Source: Achatina immaculata (Eukaryota > Mollusca > Gastropoda > Stylommatophora > Achatinidae). From it: 64,000 bases of DNA. Of this stretch, positions 1 to 12,600 are shown in pieces. A program made the position numbers and the translations under genes. The notes under the pieces are model-generated. The model had not been told where the DNA came from, did no database searches, and was given only the letters and a program-made list of their open reading frames with translations. The stretch is taken from positions 5,152,996 through 5,216,995 of the forward strand of contig CM019713.1 of assembly GCA_009760885.1 (NCBI GenBank), written 5' to 3'. Every line of letters starts with the position of its first letter. The first letter of the stretch is position 1.

Positions 1-452
1 CAGGTCCATGTGTTCGCCCATGGTGTTTACTGAACATCTAAGCTAACTTCTGCTGTGAGTGCTGCCCCCCCCCCCACTCACCATACACCACCCAATGGAC
101 ATACCTGAAAAAAAAAAAAAAAACAGGTTCCTCCCAACAGGAAATGTTCAATATAATAAAAACTTTTTTCTTGGTTTTATTTCATTTGTGTATTATCTAT
201 CTAAATCTCACAAGAGCAGAGTAATACTGGATACAATATTTCAGCAAATCATAAATAAAATTTATTTCACTGCTCAAATTCTTTCAGTTAACCTTTATTC
301 ACCCATAATAAACAAACAAATAAAAAAACACACAACACACACCACACCATACAACCACATACATCAAACCAACAGTACAAACAACAAGTATGTTTACTTC
401 ATCAATATAAACTATACTAAGTACTGCAGTGTAAAAAAAAATGCCATCGAAC
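1..452. repeat. TM7SF3 intron 11 with a dispersed repeat
   Basis: No exon is visible. Bases 5-145 resemble 3545-3670 (both hold a GTGTTT...TGAA...CCAAGCTAACTTC-type stretch, a poly-A run and an ACAGGTTCCTC motif), so this is a dispersed repeat of unknown type. A C homopolymer at about 63-75 and A-rich DNA follow. Confidence 0.4.
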
Positions 453-615
453 CTTGTGAATGGAAGGGTGCCACAACTTTTACTGTAACATATCCCTCTT
501 CAGTCTGATGATACAGGGCATTAAGGAACACGAGTCTGAGGCTTGACCTCAGAGGGATGCCTGGACACAGGATGAGCATGAATGCACCCACAATTCCACA
601 GGATAGGATGCTCAG
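453..615 (-). CDS. TM7SF3: TM7SF3 exon 11
   Basis: Acceptor CATCAG|CTGAGC and donor CAAG|GTTCGA. Phase 0 in, 1 out. It encodes LSILSCGIVGAFMLIL...RLVFLNALYHQ...VVAPFHSQ, matching the LNILTCG...VPFQTND stretch of the family. The terminal cytoplasmic exon is not in the window. Confidence 0.87.
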
Positions 616-3600
616 CTGATGAATGAAAATGTACCATGCAGGAAGCTCTCAACTTTAAAGGAGCAAAACAACTATACATACAAGTCCCTGGATCATTAGA
701 GGAAGAATCCTTCCCTTTACCTTCCTGGCCTTGAGCTCTTGGTTTATTCTAAATTCTAGTCTTAATCAGAATATTTGCTTAACATTTGATTTTTTTTTTT
801 TTTTAAAGAAAGTTTTACAAAAGTAAAATTAGATCTAGAAATAACAATTTAAAGCTTGACTGTATCTAGAATCTGGGAATCAGCATCATCACACTCAGGG
901 CACACCCATACATGCTCTGCTCTCTGCTCCAGTAACCACCATAGAGTATGATCACTAATTGTGCCAGTCAGCTGTTGTTTCTGGTAACCTTGAAATCTGT
1001 CAGCCTGCCACCTGGCTCTTCCTTCTCCCCTCTTCATTCCTCTATTCTTCATCCTCTGTAGGATTATATACACATATATGCCATTTTCTCCTCCTGCACA
1101 AGTTTCTTGGCCACAACTTCAGTATATCTATCCTGTCCATAGGAATCATACCTGTTTCAATAGCATTATGGGAAACATGATTGGCTACCTCACTGCTTCT
1201 CATTCCTACATGACCTTGGCAATATATGATTTCCGCTCTATGAGCCAATGTTGGCCCTAAAGGAATGTCAACAATCAATCTATATGACCTTCATAATAAC
1301 TTTTTTTTTAAGTAGGACTCTAATGATCTTCCAGTGATTAAGAAAAAACTTTTTAAAAAAGTTTATATCTCAACAGCAAATACTTTCAATTTAATGCACA
1401 TAAACAAGTTTACTGAGGCCCTTACACGCGACTAGTAAACTTGAGCTATTAAGTGATGCACTTTACACTACTGTGCAAGTGCAAAAGAAATATCTTTAAA
1501 GTTACTTTGCTACATTAAAACTGAAAACAATGACCATCTGTGCAATGAATTACTTACCACTTTTGTGTATGCCATGAGCAAAACACAGAACAGAAGAACA
1601 ACACAGACAAAGCCAATGCTGTAGTTCAAATCTGTATCCCACCACCAGATATTTCCTATGAGGAAATTACAACCATATTATCTGACTCAGTCATCAGGTC
1701 AAAGAACTGCTTAAGAAAATCAGTAAGTGTATACAGTAATGATCTCTTATCCTACTTCATAAAAAATGGATAGATTGATAAATGTATGAAGTCAAAGACA
1801 AGAGGCTGGTATGTCTTTATAAGACTGACTATTATTACTACCAGCAAAGTATATAAATGATATATTTCTGGTTAACATACCACAGTGGCACTGACCGATC
1901 AATGGGCAGGAAATGTTGGAGCACCTGTTACTGTTAACAGCTTAAAACATAGTCCTATCATTCCAATGAGGCACCTATGCTGTTAGCGCTCATATTTTTC
2001 TTCACTTTATAGGCTCACTTTTGAGTAGAGTGCACAGCACTAAGCTTAGCTGCCTTTCTCCCCTTAGCTCCAGAAGGAGATTAGTATCCATTTCTACAGC
2101 TAGGCAGCGCCTTTGGTCATATCAGAACTACAGACCTCTGCATGAGAGATGAACATACTAATCACTACACCATTCAGTCACCCGTTAATAGCTAAGCAAA
2201 GGATAAACAATTTTAATGTTTAACAAACCACAGAAATGCTAAAAAAATCTGTAAATAGTTAAGAAATGACATGAAAAGCTTTAAAAAAAAGCTTTAAAAA
2301 CTTTAAATTTCAACAACTAAGCTAAAAAGGAAATAAATCTTACCGAAAGGTGTGAAGAACAGCACTGATGTCACCAAATAACCTGCGCACATTCCTGGGA
2401 CAAACACAGAAATGATGGGAAAAGCCAAAAAATACCAAGAAGCTACCCACAGGCATCCACCAACTACTCCAAGGGTCGCTGCTACTGGAAGTTTTACTGA
2501 TAATAAAATATGAAGAAGCTGAAAATTAGCCAACAGTAAATCAACATGAAGTGCTTCTTTCTGCTTTTTATATATTAGTTAAGCAAAACAATGAAGATTT
2601 AAGGATGTTGTTAGATCTTGTTTCACATGTGACGAAACAGTATTTCTGTTACTGTCCCTAGTGATAATATAACTGAAAAAAGATACTCATTTATTTGGAC
2701 CAGGGGAAGAGAGTGAAAACTTGTAAACCCAGGAACTGTGAAAATCAGATCAGTCTCATGATAACAATGATGACCAGTAACAATAATTTCAGGTTGCCAT
2801 AGGGAATATACACATGACCAATGATCATCAATGTTCTCTCAGTAAACTGCAGCACAATGCTTCTTTGCAAGCTCCACTACAATGAGAATATCAATCTCTA
2901 CCTCCTTAGCCAGACCATTGAAATGCAGTCCTGTAACCGGAGCAGACAACTCTTTATGTTCTGAAAGCTTCCTGACAGAAAAAAGATAAAGCTAAAGTGA
3001 CCAAATGTCCATATTTTTAAGGATTTGTCCCGTGGATGGTATTGCTTCGCCTGAGATGCCTAAATGTGCCCTGTTGTAAAAGTTGTGTCCTATACTGTCC
3101 CACATTCTCATCTTTGGTCACTGCATATTTGGAAATACCCAGAATTTTAAAAGTATCTTAGCGGAAATGTTGCTATTTTGAAGAAAATTCAACCTGCAGA
3201 GAAGTACAACATGTAGGCCTGATTATCACATTTGTAAATAAGTTACAAATCCAGCTTTAACAGAAGCACAGATCCTGCCAATGCCTTTCAGTAAAACAGA
3301 TACTGCAGGATCAATGTGCTGACAGAACTTAAGATTATTTGATAGATTCATGTCATGGTCTTTAGTAAGCAAGATTACCTAAATAACAGCAGTATCTGGG
3401 ACCCTTGGATGAATAATGGATGGAACATTTTGTATAATTTGTCACAATTAAAACTGAATGCCCTGTACCATGTCCTTTGGCCTGGTGTCTTCAACTTCAG
3501 TATGCTGTATGTTAAACAAGGCCTTCTGCCAATTAGTACGTATATGTGTTTGTCTATGGTGTTTTTTGAATATCCAAGCTAACTTCCATTGTGAAAGCTC

Positions 3601-6600
3601 TCCACATCCAACCATCCCATGAACATGACTGAAAAAAAAAAGACAGGTTCCTCTCAACAGAAGATGCTTCTCTTTCTGTGCCACAGGAAGAAACGCGGAC
3701 ATTCCACTTAGTGCAGGAGTAAAAGCGTGGGTCTTGATATGTATCGGGGGTATAGTTGGAAAAGTGAATGAAATACAGTAATCTCAGGTTATGTGTACTT
3801 ATTATGTTTCAAAATAACTAAAAATGTATGAAGATTTCATAAATGCAGAGTTTTTTTTTTTAGGAAAAAAAGAAATAATGTGATGTTTTTAGACAATAAT
3901 TGTGTCTTACTTACCACTGGCTGGGTCTATGGTACAGTACATACCATATGAGATGCCTAGAACTACCTGTCGACTACCTGTCGATCTTTTCTTGTGATTG
4001 TATGTGCCTTTCTCCCTAAAATAATGTCTGAAATAACCTTGTAACTACTTCTCCAGTTGTTTAATATGTCTAGATCTACTTGTGATACATTCAAGAACAG
4101 TGGTCTAGTCACAAGGTATGTCCATATTCCTTTCTACATCACCAAAAATTGAAATTTCTCGCAGAAACTTCAATTTTCTCCCTCGTAACTAAGCACTTTT
4201 TGGCCATTTTGAAAAGGGTCACAGGGCATGTGCACTAAATGTTTACAATCTAAATGTTACACTGGGTTTTTAATGAAACAAAGCGTGTAGTGAAATATAG
4301 TCACACGGCACTATAGACACAAATCGGAAGTGACTATTTTTAGTCATAAGTTACGGGAAGAGTTAATATAATAAAAAAAATTTTTTCTAATTTATTAGTC
4401 TCTTAGTTCACTCAACAGTCATAAAATACAAATGAATGAACTGAGGAACAAATGCTTGCATACACATACACATATAATCACTCGATTTTATTCTCACAAG
4501 CCTTACATGAATCACCCATGGTATGGGGTAATGACAACAGTATGTATGTCAAAAGGCTGGTGAAGGTGAATCCAAAAAGGAACAGCACTGAAAATAAATA
4601 TACATAAACTTTAAGTTTATTCTCTTATAATACCATATGTATGTGTGAGGGGTCTTAGCTATCAAACTAGCTTTTAACAATTTATTATAGACTCATTCAT
4701 GAATATTTGTCAGAAGGAATTGAGTTACCTGTTTCTGGACTCACATCTTACATCCTTTCTGTGCCATTAAATGTCACACATTTGCAAATCAGATAATTAA
4801 AAAATCAGATAATCAGCAGTTAAAGAAATGAAAAAAAAAAAAAACCAAACTGGAAAGCTGACGTGAATAAATAAAATGATAAAGACCTATTTAAGATATG
4901 AGACAGCAGTGACAACATGACTGTCTACATTCCTCAGTATAAAAAGAGAACTTGTTAATGATTTGTTATTATGAAATGAATATATGGCATAATGTTATTT
5001 GCCATTTGGCCCAGTGCTTCTGACTTCAACATATTTTTCATAATATGAAAGCTTGTGTAAGACAGCAACAGCAGGACTTGTTTAGTCAGCAGCTGTTTAT
5101 TAGTTACGCATGCCTAAATTACTGTAAAAGCCCTCTCACCCCATCCCACCATGTACCATCCATGAGACACACCTGGAATGAGGACATATCTCTCTCACTA
5201 GACATAATGATTAATATCTAATCACTCACTTGCACACAATATTACAGTCTTACCACTGACCTTTTAGTGATCATCTAATGATCTTCATTACTATAAATCT
5301 CTGAGCAAATCACTGTAATTCATGTAAACAAGTACTTCAGTTTCATATATATCACCAAAAATATGAAGATACGAATTTTAAATACATGGGTTCAGAAAAC
5401 ATGGTATTTTATATGACAACTGCACATCTACGAGGGGCATTCAGAAAGAATTGCACCACATCGTTTTTCTCAGGAGCTGTTTATTTAAAAAGCATAAAAT
5501 TTATACACAATATACATGGATATGTCATGTAAACATCGGTATTGTTCAACATAATCCCCATCAACTTGTACGCCTTTATGCCAGTGTGAAACAAGTGCAT
5601 GTATTTATAGCCCGTACCAGATTTTCTTTTGATTACGTAGCCATTTCTTTGCTGCATGAATCACTCCTTTGTCATCTTCAAATCTTACCCCTCGGAGTGT
5701 ATCTTTAAGCGGACCAAACAGATGGAAATCAGAGGGTGCAAAATCGGGACTATAGAAAATACAGATGGGGTAGTACAGTCCAACCCAATTTGGTGACTGC
5801 TTCCCGTGGTGACTTGTGCGAAGGCGCGCACTGTCATGAAGGAGAAGCAGGTCTGCTAGATTCTTGTGTGGCTGAACTCTGCGAAAACGTTGACTGAGTT
5901 TTTTCAATGTCTTATTGTAAGCTTGCGAATTGATTGTCTCTCCTCTTGGCATAACATCCACAAGAATCACAGCATCAATGTCCCAAAAGACAGTGATCTT
6001 GACCTTTCCAGCTGAAGGAGTTGTCTTGAATTTCTTTCTTCATGGTGATGCCACTCCATTGACTGTCTTTTTGTCTCAGGTTCAAAATGATGTACCCAGG
6101 TTTCATCACCTGTTACGATCTTAGCCAAAAAATTCTCTCCCTCAGCACTGAAATGCTCCAACAATTCAGAATAAATTGCTTTCCTTTGCAATCGATGGTC
6201 ATTTGTGAGACTTCATGGAACCCATCTTGTGCAAACCTTAGAAAATCCGAGAGCTTTTATAACTGCATTTGACCTACCATTGCTGACTGACAGCTTTAAG
6301 GTCAATTGTTGAGTAGTGATACGCCTATTAGTAAGAATAATGCCCTCAGCGCATTTCAACATTTCTGCATTGGTAGCATTGGCAGGACGTCCACAGCATG
6401 CCCAGTCATGCAATTCCTTATCTCCACTTATTGATTCTTTGATTCTCTGAACCCAGCGACTGACTGTACTCCTGTCAAATGCAAAACTTCCATACACATC
6501 ACATAGACACTTGTGAATGTCCACAACAGTTTCCTTCTCTGCAACGGGAAATTCTATCACAATTTGCTGCTTATACCGCAAGTTGCTAACACGATCCATT

Positions 6601-9600
6601 TCAATGGTTAGGGAAGCCATATTCTTTGGCTGGTTGTGGTGCAATCTGGTTCACACAATCGGCACACGCCATATTTAAAGTGTGCAAAATTTTATGCTAC
6701 TATGGTTCTAAGGACTGTAAATGCGTCTCAAACAGCCTCTGGCAGTCAAGTCCAGCTCCTGGCCTTCCCGTGGCAGAACTGTTTAAACTGACAGGAGAAG
6801 GGGCGAGGGCGAATATCTGGCGCCTGAAAACCAGATACTTAGGGTAGATGAGTGGCACGTTTGGTAGCTCATCTGCCACTGTTGGCGAGATTTTTCAGTG
6901 GTGCAATCAGGTTGCTGCACAGCATCACTGCAGAAAAGGTGGTAGAAAGGATAAAGCGAAGCTAACAGTCAAATCACGGCACCTCTGGTCTGGAGGTCGG
7001 CCATGTCCTGAGTGCAGTCATATTGGGTGAAATGCATGAACCGGCTTGTCCCAGAGGTTAAGACACTGCTGGCGAGACTCTTCAAATGCCGCGCGTGGAG
7101 TGAAGCTCCTCCTGGTCAAGGAAGAAATGCGGAAAAGAAATAAAGAAATAAAGGTTGCTGTGCATTGCCGATGGGAAAGGTGGTGGAAAGGATAAAGTGA
7201 AGTTTAATGTCCAGTAGTATTGCTATGAGAGCTATACATACCACGGCACCTCTGCTCTAGAGGCCGGCCACGTCCGAAATACACCTACACTGGTGAAATA
7301 TGCCTAAACCGGCACACACCAGGGGTGGAACTTGATGGCTAGACATGTCATGCCACCTCCGCTCTAGAAGTCGGTCACGCCTGATATACACCCATACTGG
7401 TAAATTTTGCCTAAACCGGCTCACACCAGGGGTGAATCTTGAAGGCTATGCATGTCACAGTACCTCTACTCTAGAGGTCGGTCATGTCCCAAACACGCCC
7501 ATACTGGGATAATATGCCTAAACCGGCTCAACCCAGGGGTGGAAGTCACTAGTGGCGAGGATTCGTCCTCCTGGACAAAAGCTCCATCCTGGTCACAACT
7601 AGGAAGGGTAGCGACCACGACCGCAAAATGCTGAAGTCGGAGACACTGGACCAGGGCAGTCTAGATAGGTAACTACCTCTCACCCGGCGGGGATGTTTGC
7701 GTATCCTAATCACGCTGAGGTTTTCCGGTGAGAAAGTCCAACTCTGGACTGGATGGGCAACCACCTCTCACCCGGCGGTGATACACGGGTATCTCAAAAC
7801 ACGTCAAGGTTTTCCGGTGAGAAGGTCCAACCCTAGACTAAACTGGTGCAATGAAAACCACAATGTCACGCAATCCCGCTTCAGAGACCCACCAAGAATA
7901 CAGGCTAAAGCCCTGTGATACTCTGAACCCCTTGTGGTCCTCATGTGGATCTCGTGTGGTCCTTTCGGGGACCACACAGGAGACCACAGGACCTAACGAC
8001 GACCACAGGCGTAAATTCAGTAGGATCACAGTGCGGTTTTGGTGGTAGAAGCGAACGAAGAAGAAGAAGAAGAAGTATGCTACTATATTCATTATTAGCT
8101 GAAGAAAACAATGTGGTGCATTACTTTCTTAACACCCCTCGTATTATCTAAAAGCAAAAACTGAAAAAAAAATTACTTACTAGTTTTGAAATAAGCGTGG
8201 CCCAAAATTAATAAGAATACACCACAGATACAAACAACTACAGCAAACACAATTTCCAGTGCTGAACCTTCAGAGGAAAATTATTTTCAAATATTCAGGC
8301 AAGCAAATAAACTAGTGTATACATTATACGAGGGTCATATCGAAAGTTGTGAGCAAAAATTTTTAAAAAATCAGAATTTATAGATAGAGAAAATATAAAT
8401 GTATCACCTTAACTCTTTGCGTGCTTATAGCCAAAAATTTGGCATTACTGAGTTCCGAGGGTAATGCACTAGCCAGAAATTTGGCCATGCTTCGCTTCAC
8501 TTTAAACAACCGGTGTAACAATTATATTGTAAACATTTCATGCGCATGCCCCGTGACCTTTTTCAAAATGGCCAAAGAGTGCTTAGTTACGAGGGAGAAA
8601 ATTGAAGTTTTCTGTGAGAAATTTCAATTTTTGGTGATGTAGATAGGGGTGGATAGGGATATGGACATGTCCTGTGACCAGACCACTGTTCTTGAATGTA
8701 TCCCAAGTATATCTAGATATATTAGACAACTGGAGAAGTAGTCAGAAGGTTATTTCAGACATTATTTTAGAGAGAAAGGCATATACAGTCACAAGACGAG
8801 ATTGACAGGCAGTTCTAGGCATCTTAGATAGTACGTACTGTACCCTAGACTTAGCCAATGGTAAGTAGGACACAATTATTGTCTAAAAACATCACATTTT
8901 TTCTTTTTATCCTTAAAAAACTCTGCATTTATGAAATCTTCATACATTTTTTAGTTATTTTGAAACATAATAAGTACAAATAACATGGAAATACTGTATT
9001 TCATTCACTTTTCCAACTATACCCCCAATACATATCAAGCTGCACGCTTTTACTCCGGCACCAAATGGAACATCCGCGTTTCTTCCTGCGGCACGGGAAT
9101 AGTTAATTTGCATCCTCAGCACTTCACATAGAGGTCACGTGACACATGATGGTGATGTCAGAGCATAAACAAAATGACGGGTCTGAAGTTTCATTTCGTC
9201 AATTGCTGTTACTGAGCTCCTCGTTAAAGAGGAAATCCCCGCTGCTGAAATTCACCAAAGACTTCAACTTGCTTGTGGAGATGTGTGTATGAATGCTAGC
9301 AGTGTTTGAAGGTGGGTGAAACATTTCAAAGATGGAAACACGAGCATCCAAGATATGCCTCGCAGCGGTCAGGGAGGGTATTTTCAAACTTGCAGAGCAA
9401 TGGGAAAAATGTGTGGAGAGAAATGGAGATTATGTTGCAAAGTGAAGAAAAGGATGCAAGTTAAGGTGATACATTTATATTTTCTCTATCTATAAATTCT
9501 GATTTTTTAAAAATTTTTGCTCATAACTTTTGGTATGACCCTTGTATGATTCAGAATATCTCAGAAAAAAAAAACAACACAAACCAGGACTGCTTGTGAC

Positions 9601-12600
9601 AGTTGTAGCATTATGTACTATTAGATATTTCTAATTAAATCTGTTACTGAGGAGTTTCTGATATAGAAATATAAGGATTGCAAGTGCATAAAAATTAACA
9701 CAAACTCCATGCTATTCTGTGCATTGTTCATAAAACTGTATTGTTTTATTAAGATGATATTACTATGGTTACTTTGTCTGTTCTTACTGTTTCTGTGAAA
9801 GCAGAAATCAAAAGTGTGAATTATTATTGGGGGAGAAAGAACGTGAACCGACAACTGAAGAAGTTTTATTATGGGCAATAAAGAATCTGAAAAATGGTAA
9901 ATCACCAGGATGTGATGAGAACTTATGAGCTGAACTTATTATTAAAGCAGGAGGAAAGAAATGTGCAACAATCTATCATGCCCTATGTAAAATACATGGC
10001 ATTCAGGTATGTGGCCAAAAGAATGGAAAAGAACTGTATTCATACCACTACCAAAAAAGGGTAACTTGAAATTATGCCCAAACAAAGGAAGAGGATCAAG
10101 AGATCATATATTTAATATAAGATTAATAATAGAGAAATGCAGCTATATTTATCTTTTATAGACTATTCAAAGGCATCTGACTGTGTACAACACCAGAAAC
10201 TTTGGGAAATAATGGAAAAAATGGGATTTCCAACACATCTGATACAATTAATATCCCTGCTGTATCTAGACCAACAGGCAGCAGTAAGAATAAATGGTGA
10301 AACAACAACTTGGTTTGATATAAAACAAGGGGTCCGTCAGGAGTGCATATTTCCCCTTATTTAACTTGTATACTGAAAATATAATGAGGAGTGTTAGATA
10401 AGATGTAGACAAAGAATATTACGATGCCATAACAATTGGGGGTTATGAAATACCAGAGATTAGATATGCTGATGACACAGTATTACTGTCCACAACACAA
10501 AAAGGAATGGAAAAACTAATTATGTCCATCCGTAAAAACAGTGAAGAGCAAAACCTCTATTTTAATGCGAAGAAAATTAAATTGATGACAACTGACAAAA
10601 CAAATGAAGCAGCTGAAATATATATCAATGAGGAAAAACTGGATGAAGTGGAGGGTTTTGAATATCTTGGATCATTACTAACTAATAATGGAGATACAAT
10701 GAGGGAAATTAAAAGAGGATATCTATTGGTCTTCAGAAAGTAAAACAACTAAAGAATCTGTGGAGACGAACAGACAGAACTACAAAAATAAGATTTTTGA
10801 GGGCATGCATCTTTTCCATTGCAACATATGCCTGTGAGACGTGGACACTTAACAAAACAGCTGAGAAACACATAAATGCCTTTGAATGTAAATGCTACAG
10901 AAGAGTTCTTCAAATATCATGCACACCAAAAAAATATATATCCATACTACAAGAACTTAATATTGAAGAAGGCTGGCTAGTAAAGAGGATTAAAGAGAGA
11001 AAACTTAAATATTTTGGACACATTAAATGTCATGATAATCTAGAGAAGACCATCTTGGAAGGGCACATAATGGGGAAAAGAAAGCGAGGAAGACCAAGGC
11101 GAAAACGGCTGCAAGACATCGTTGATGATCTGCAAATGGATGCATCAGAAGCAGGGCATCTTGCTTACAACCGAAAGGCCTACAGGAGAGCTGTTAGGGA
11201 GGCAAAGTTCCTCAAGGGACATGCAAATGACTGACTGACTGTTCTTGGGTGACTGTATTTCAATCATTTATGCTTCCAAAATACTATATATATTAATAAA
11301 ATATTACCTTGTTTTTAACATTTCATCAATATACCATCTCCAAATGTTATTTCTTCTTTCTGTTGAAAATTTAAGGCCATCAGGTTCTTCTTTCAGAATT
11401 TCTGAAAGAGCCTACAACATTTTTCTTTCACATTCATCTTCTTTCTATTATCTTCTTCATGATATGCATTTGTACAGATTTATATGTGCATTATCATCCT
11501 AGAGAAAAAATACTGCAGGCACCTTTTATCTGTTCACATCTCATCTTTTAGTGCCACAATATGTAATACCTCTAAAGAACACCTCCAAATATACACATGA
11601 AAAATGGAACTGATAAAACCATACTGTCTGAAGTACAGCCGCCTTTTTCAAAGTCACAAGCATATGTCACTGCTGTTACATAGGCAGCCTGCTTTCCTGT
11701 GTCAGAGCGGGTGACTATAACAGCATACAGCGCCCCTTGGCTTGTCTCAGAGGTTACTGTAACTTGAGATTTTGAGGAGGGACTGTCTTGGACTGAAAAC
11801 ACCTGCGAAGAATTTCATCATTACATAGGTTGGACAAAGTGTCAATTATAACTATTTGAAATAAAAATATTAGAAAAATGACCTTGCTCAATATCTGGAC
11901 AATAACTACTTGTTTTTCATTTTAGTATATATAAAATGACAGTGATACATTTATTATTTCTGTCTCAATTATTTATGTTTGTCATATACACCACAGGGAA
12001 ATCCATCAGAAGTTTATAAGGCCAATAAGACATTTCAGTCAAAAATCAAAATGTAGATATACCAGTGAACCGTATCCCATTAAATTTTGTTGGGATCGCA
12101 TGCAAGATGTTTTTTTTTTACATATTTCTGTTGTGCACAGTGGATTTATGCACTCACATGGGCCAAGAACAGAAACTAAACACAGTCGTGGATATAGTGG
12201 AGTTCTAAGAATGTTGTGCACAGAGTCCACTACCAAGTGGCATTTGCTCCAACAATCATGTGTCAAGATAAAAGCAACAAATGGAGACAGATTCCTTGAT
12301 TTGGACTAAACTACGCTGGGCTAGCATCACAATAATACACAGAAGGAGACATGGAGACTGCTTTCTGGTATGATGAAAACTTAATGGGACCATGTCAAGT
12401 ATGTGACAAGCCTGTAAGTCTCTAAAACAGTAGTATACTAGTAGGAGACTCATTTGAAGCGCCATAAATGATTGAAGGAGGCTTAAATGCAATTTACTGA
12501 TTGGCCGAATTGCTCTTCTTTTCCCCATACCATTTTAAAAATTATTTTTATGTATTTAAGAGGACCAAAAATCTAATTAGACATCTCTTCTGTCCTTTTG

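Larger units (their letters stand above)
5431..8141 (-). mobile_element. Mariner transposon split by a later retroposon
   Basis: Terminal inverted repeats start CGAGGGGCATTCAGAAAG at 5431 and, reversed, CGAGGGGTGTTAAGAAAG at 8141. TA flanks both ends (5429-5430 and 8142-8143). Without the 1372-bp insert at 6704-8075 and its target duplication, the element is 1328 bp, the usual mariner length. It lies in TM7SF3 intron 7. Confidence 0.88.

Noticed and set aside
59..508. 149-codon open frame on the plus strand
   Set aside because: Low-complexity Lys/Asn/Thr-rich translation of AT-rich DNA that overlaps TM7SF3 exon 11 on the other strand; no family resemblance.
8421..8642. Small open frame inside MITE F1
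   Set aside because: Not conserved in frame in the other three MITE copies; no transposase motif.
11572..11624. Continuation of TM7SF3 exon 6 to the in-frame stop (MVLSVPFFMCIF...)
   Set aside because: It resembles a membrane helix by chance, but the GTATGG donor gives the right phase for exon 7, which holds the real first helix.
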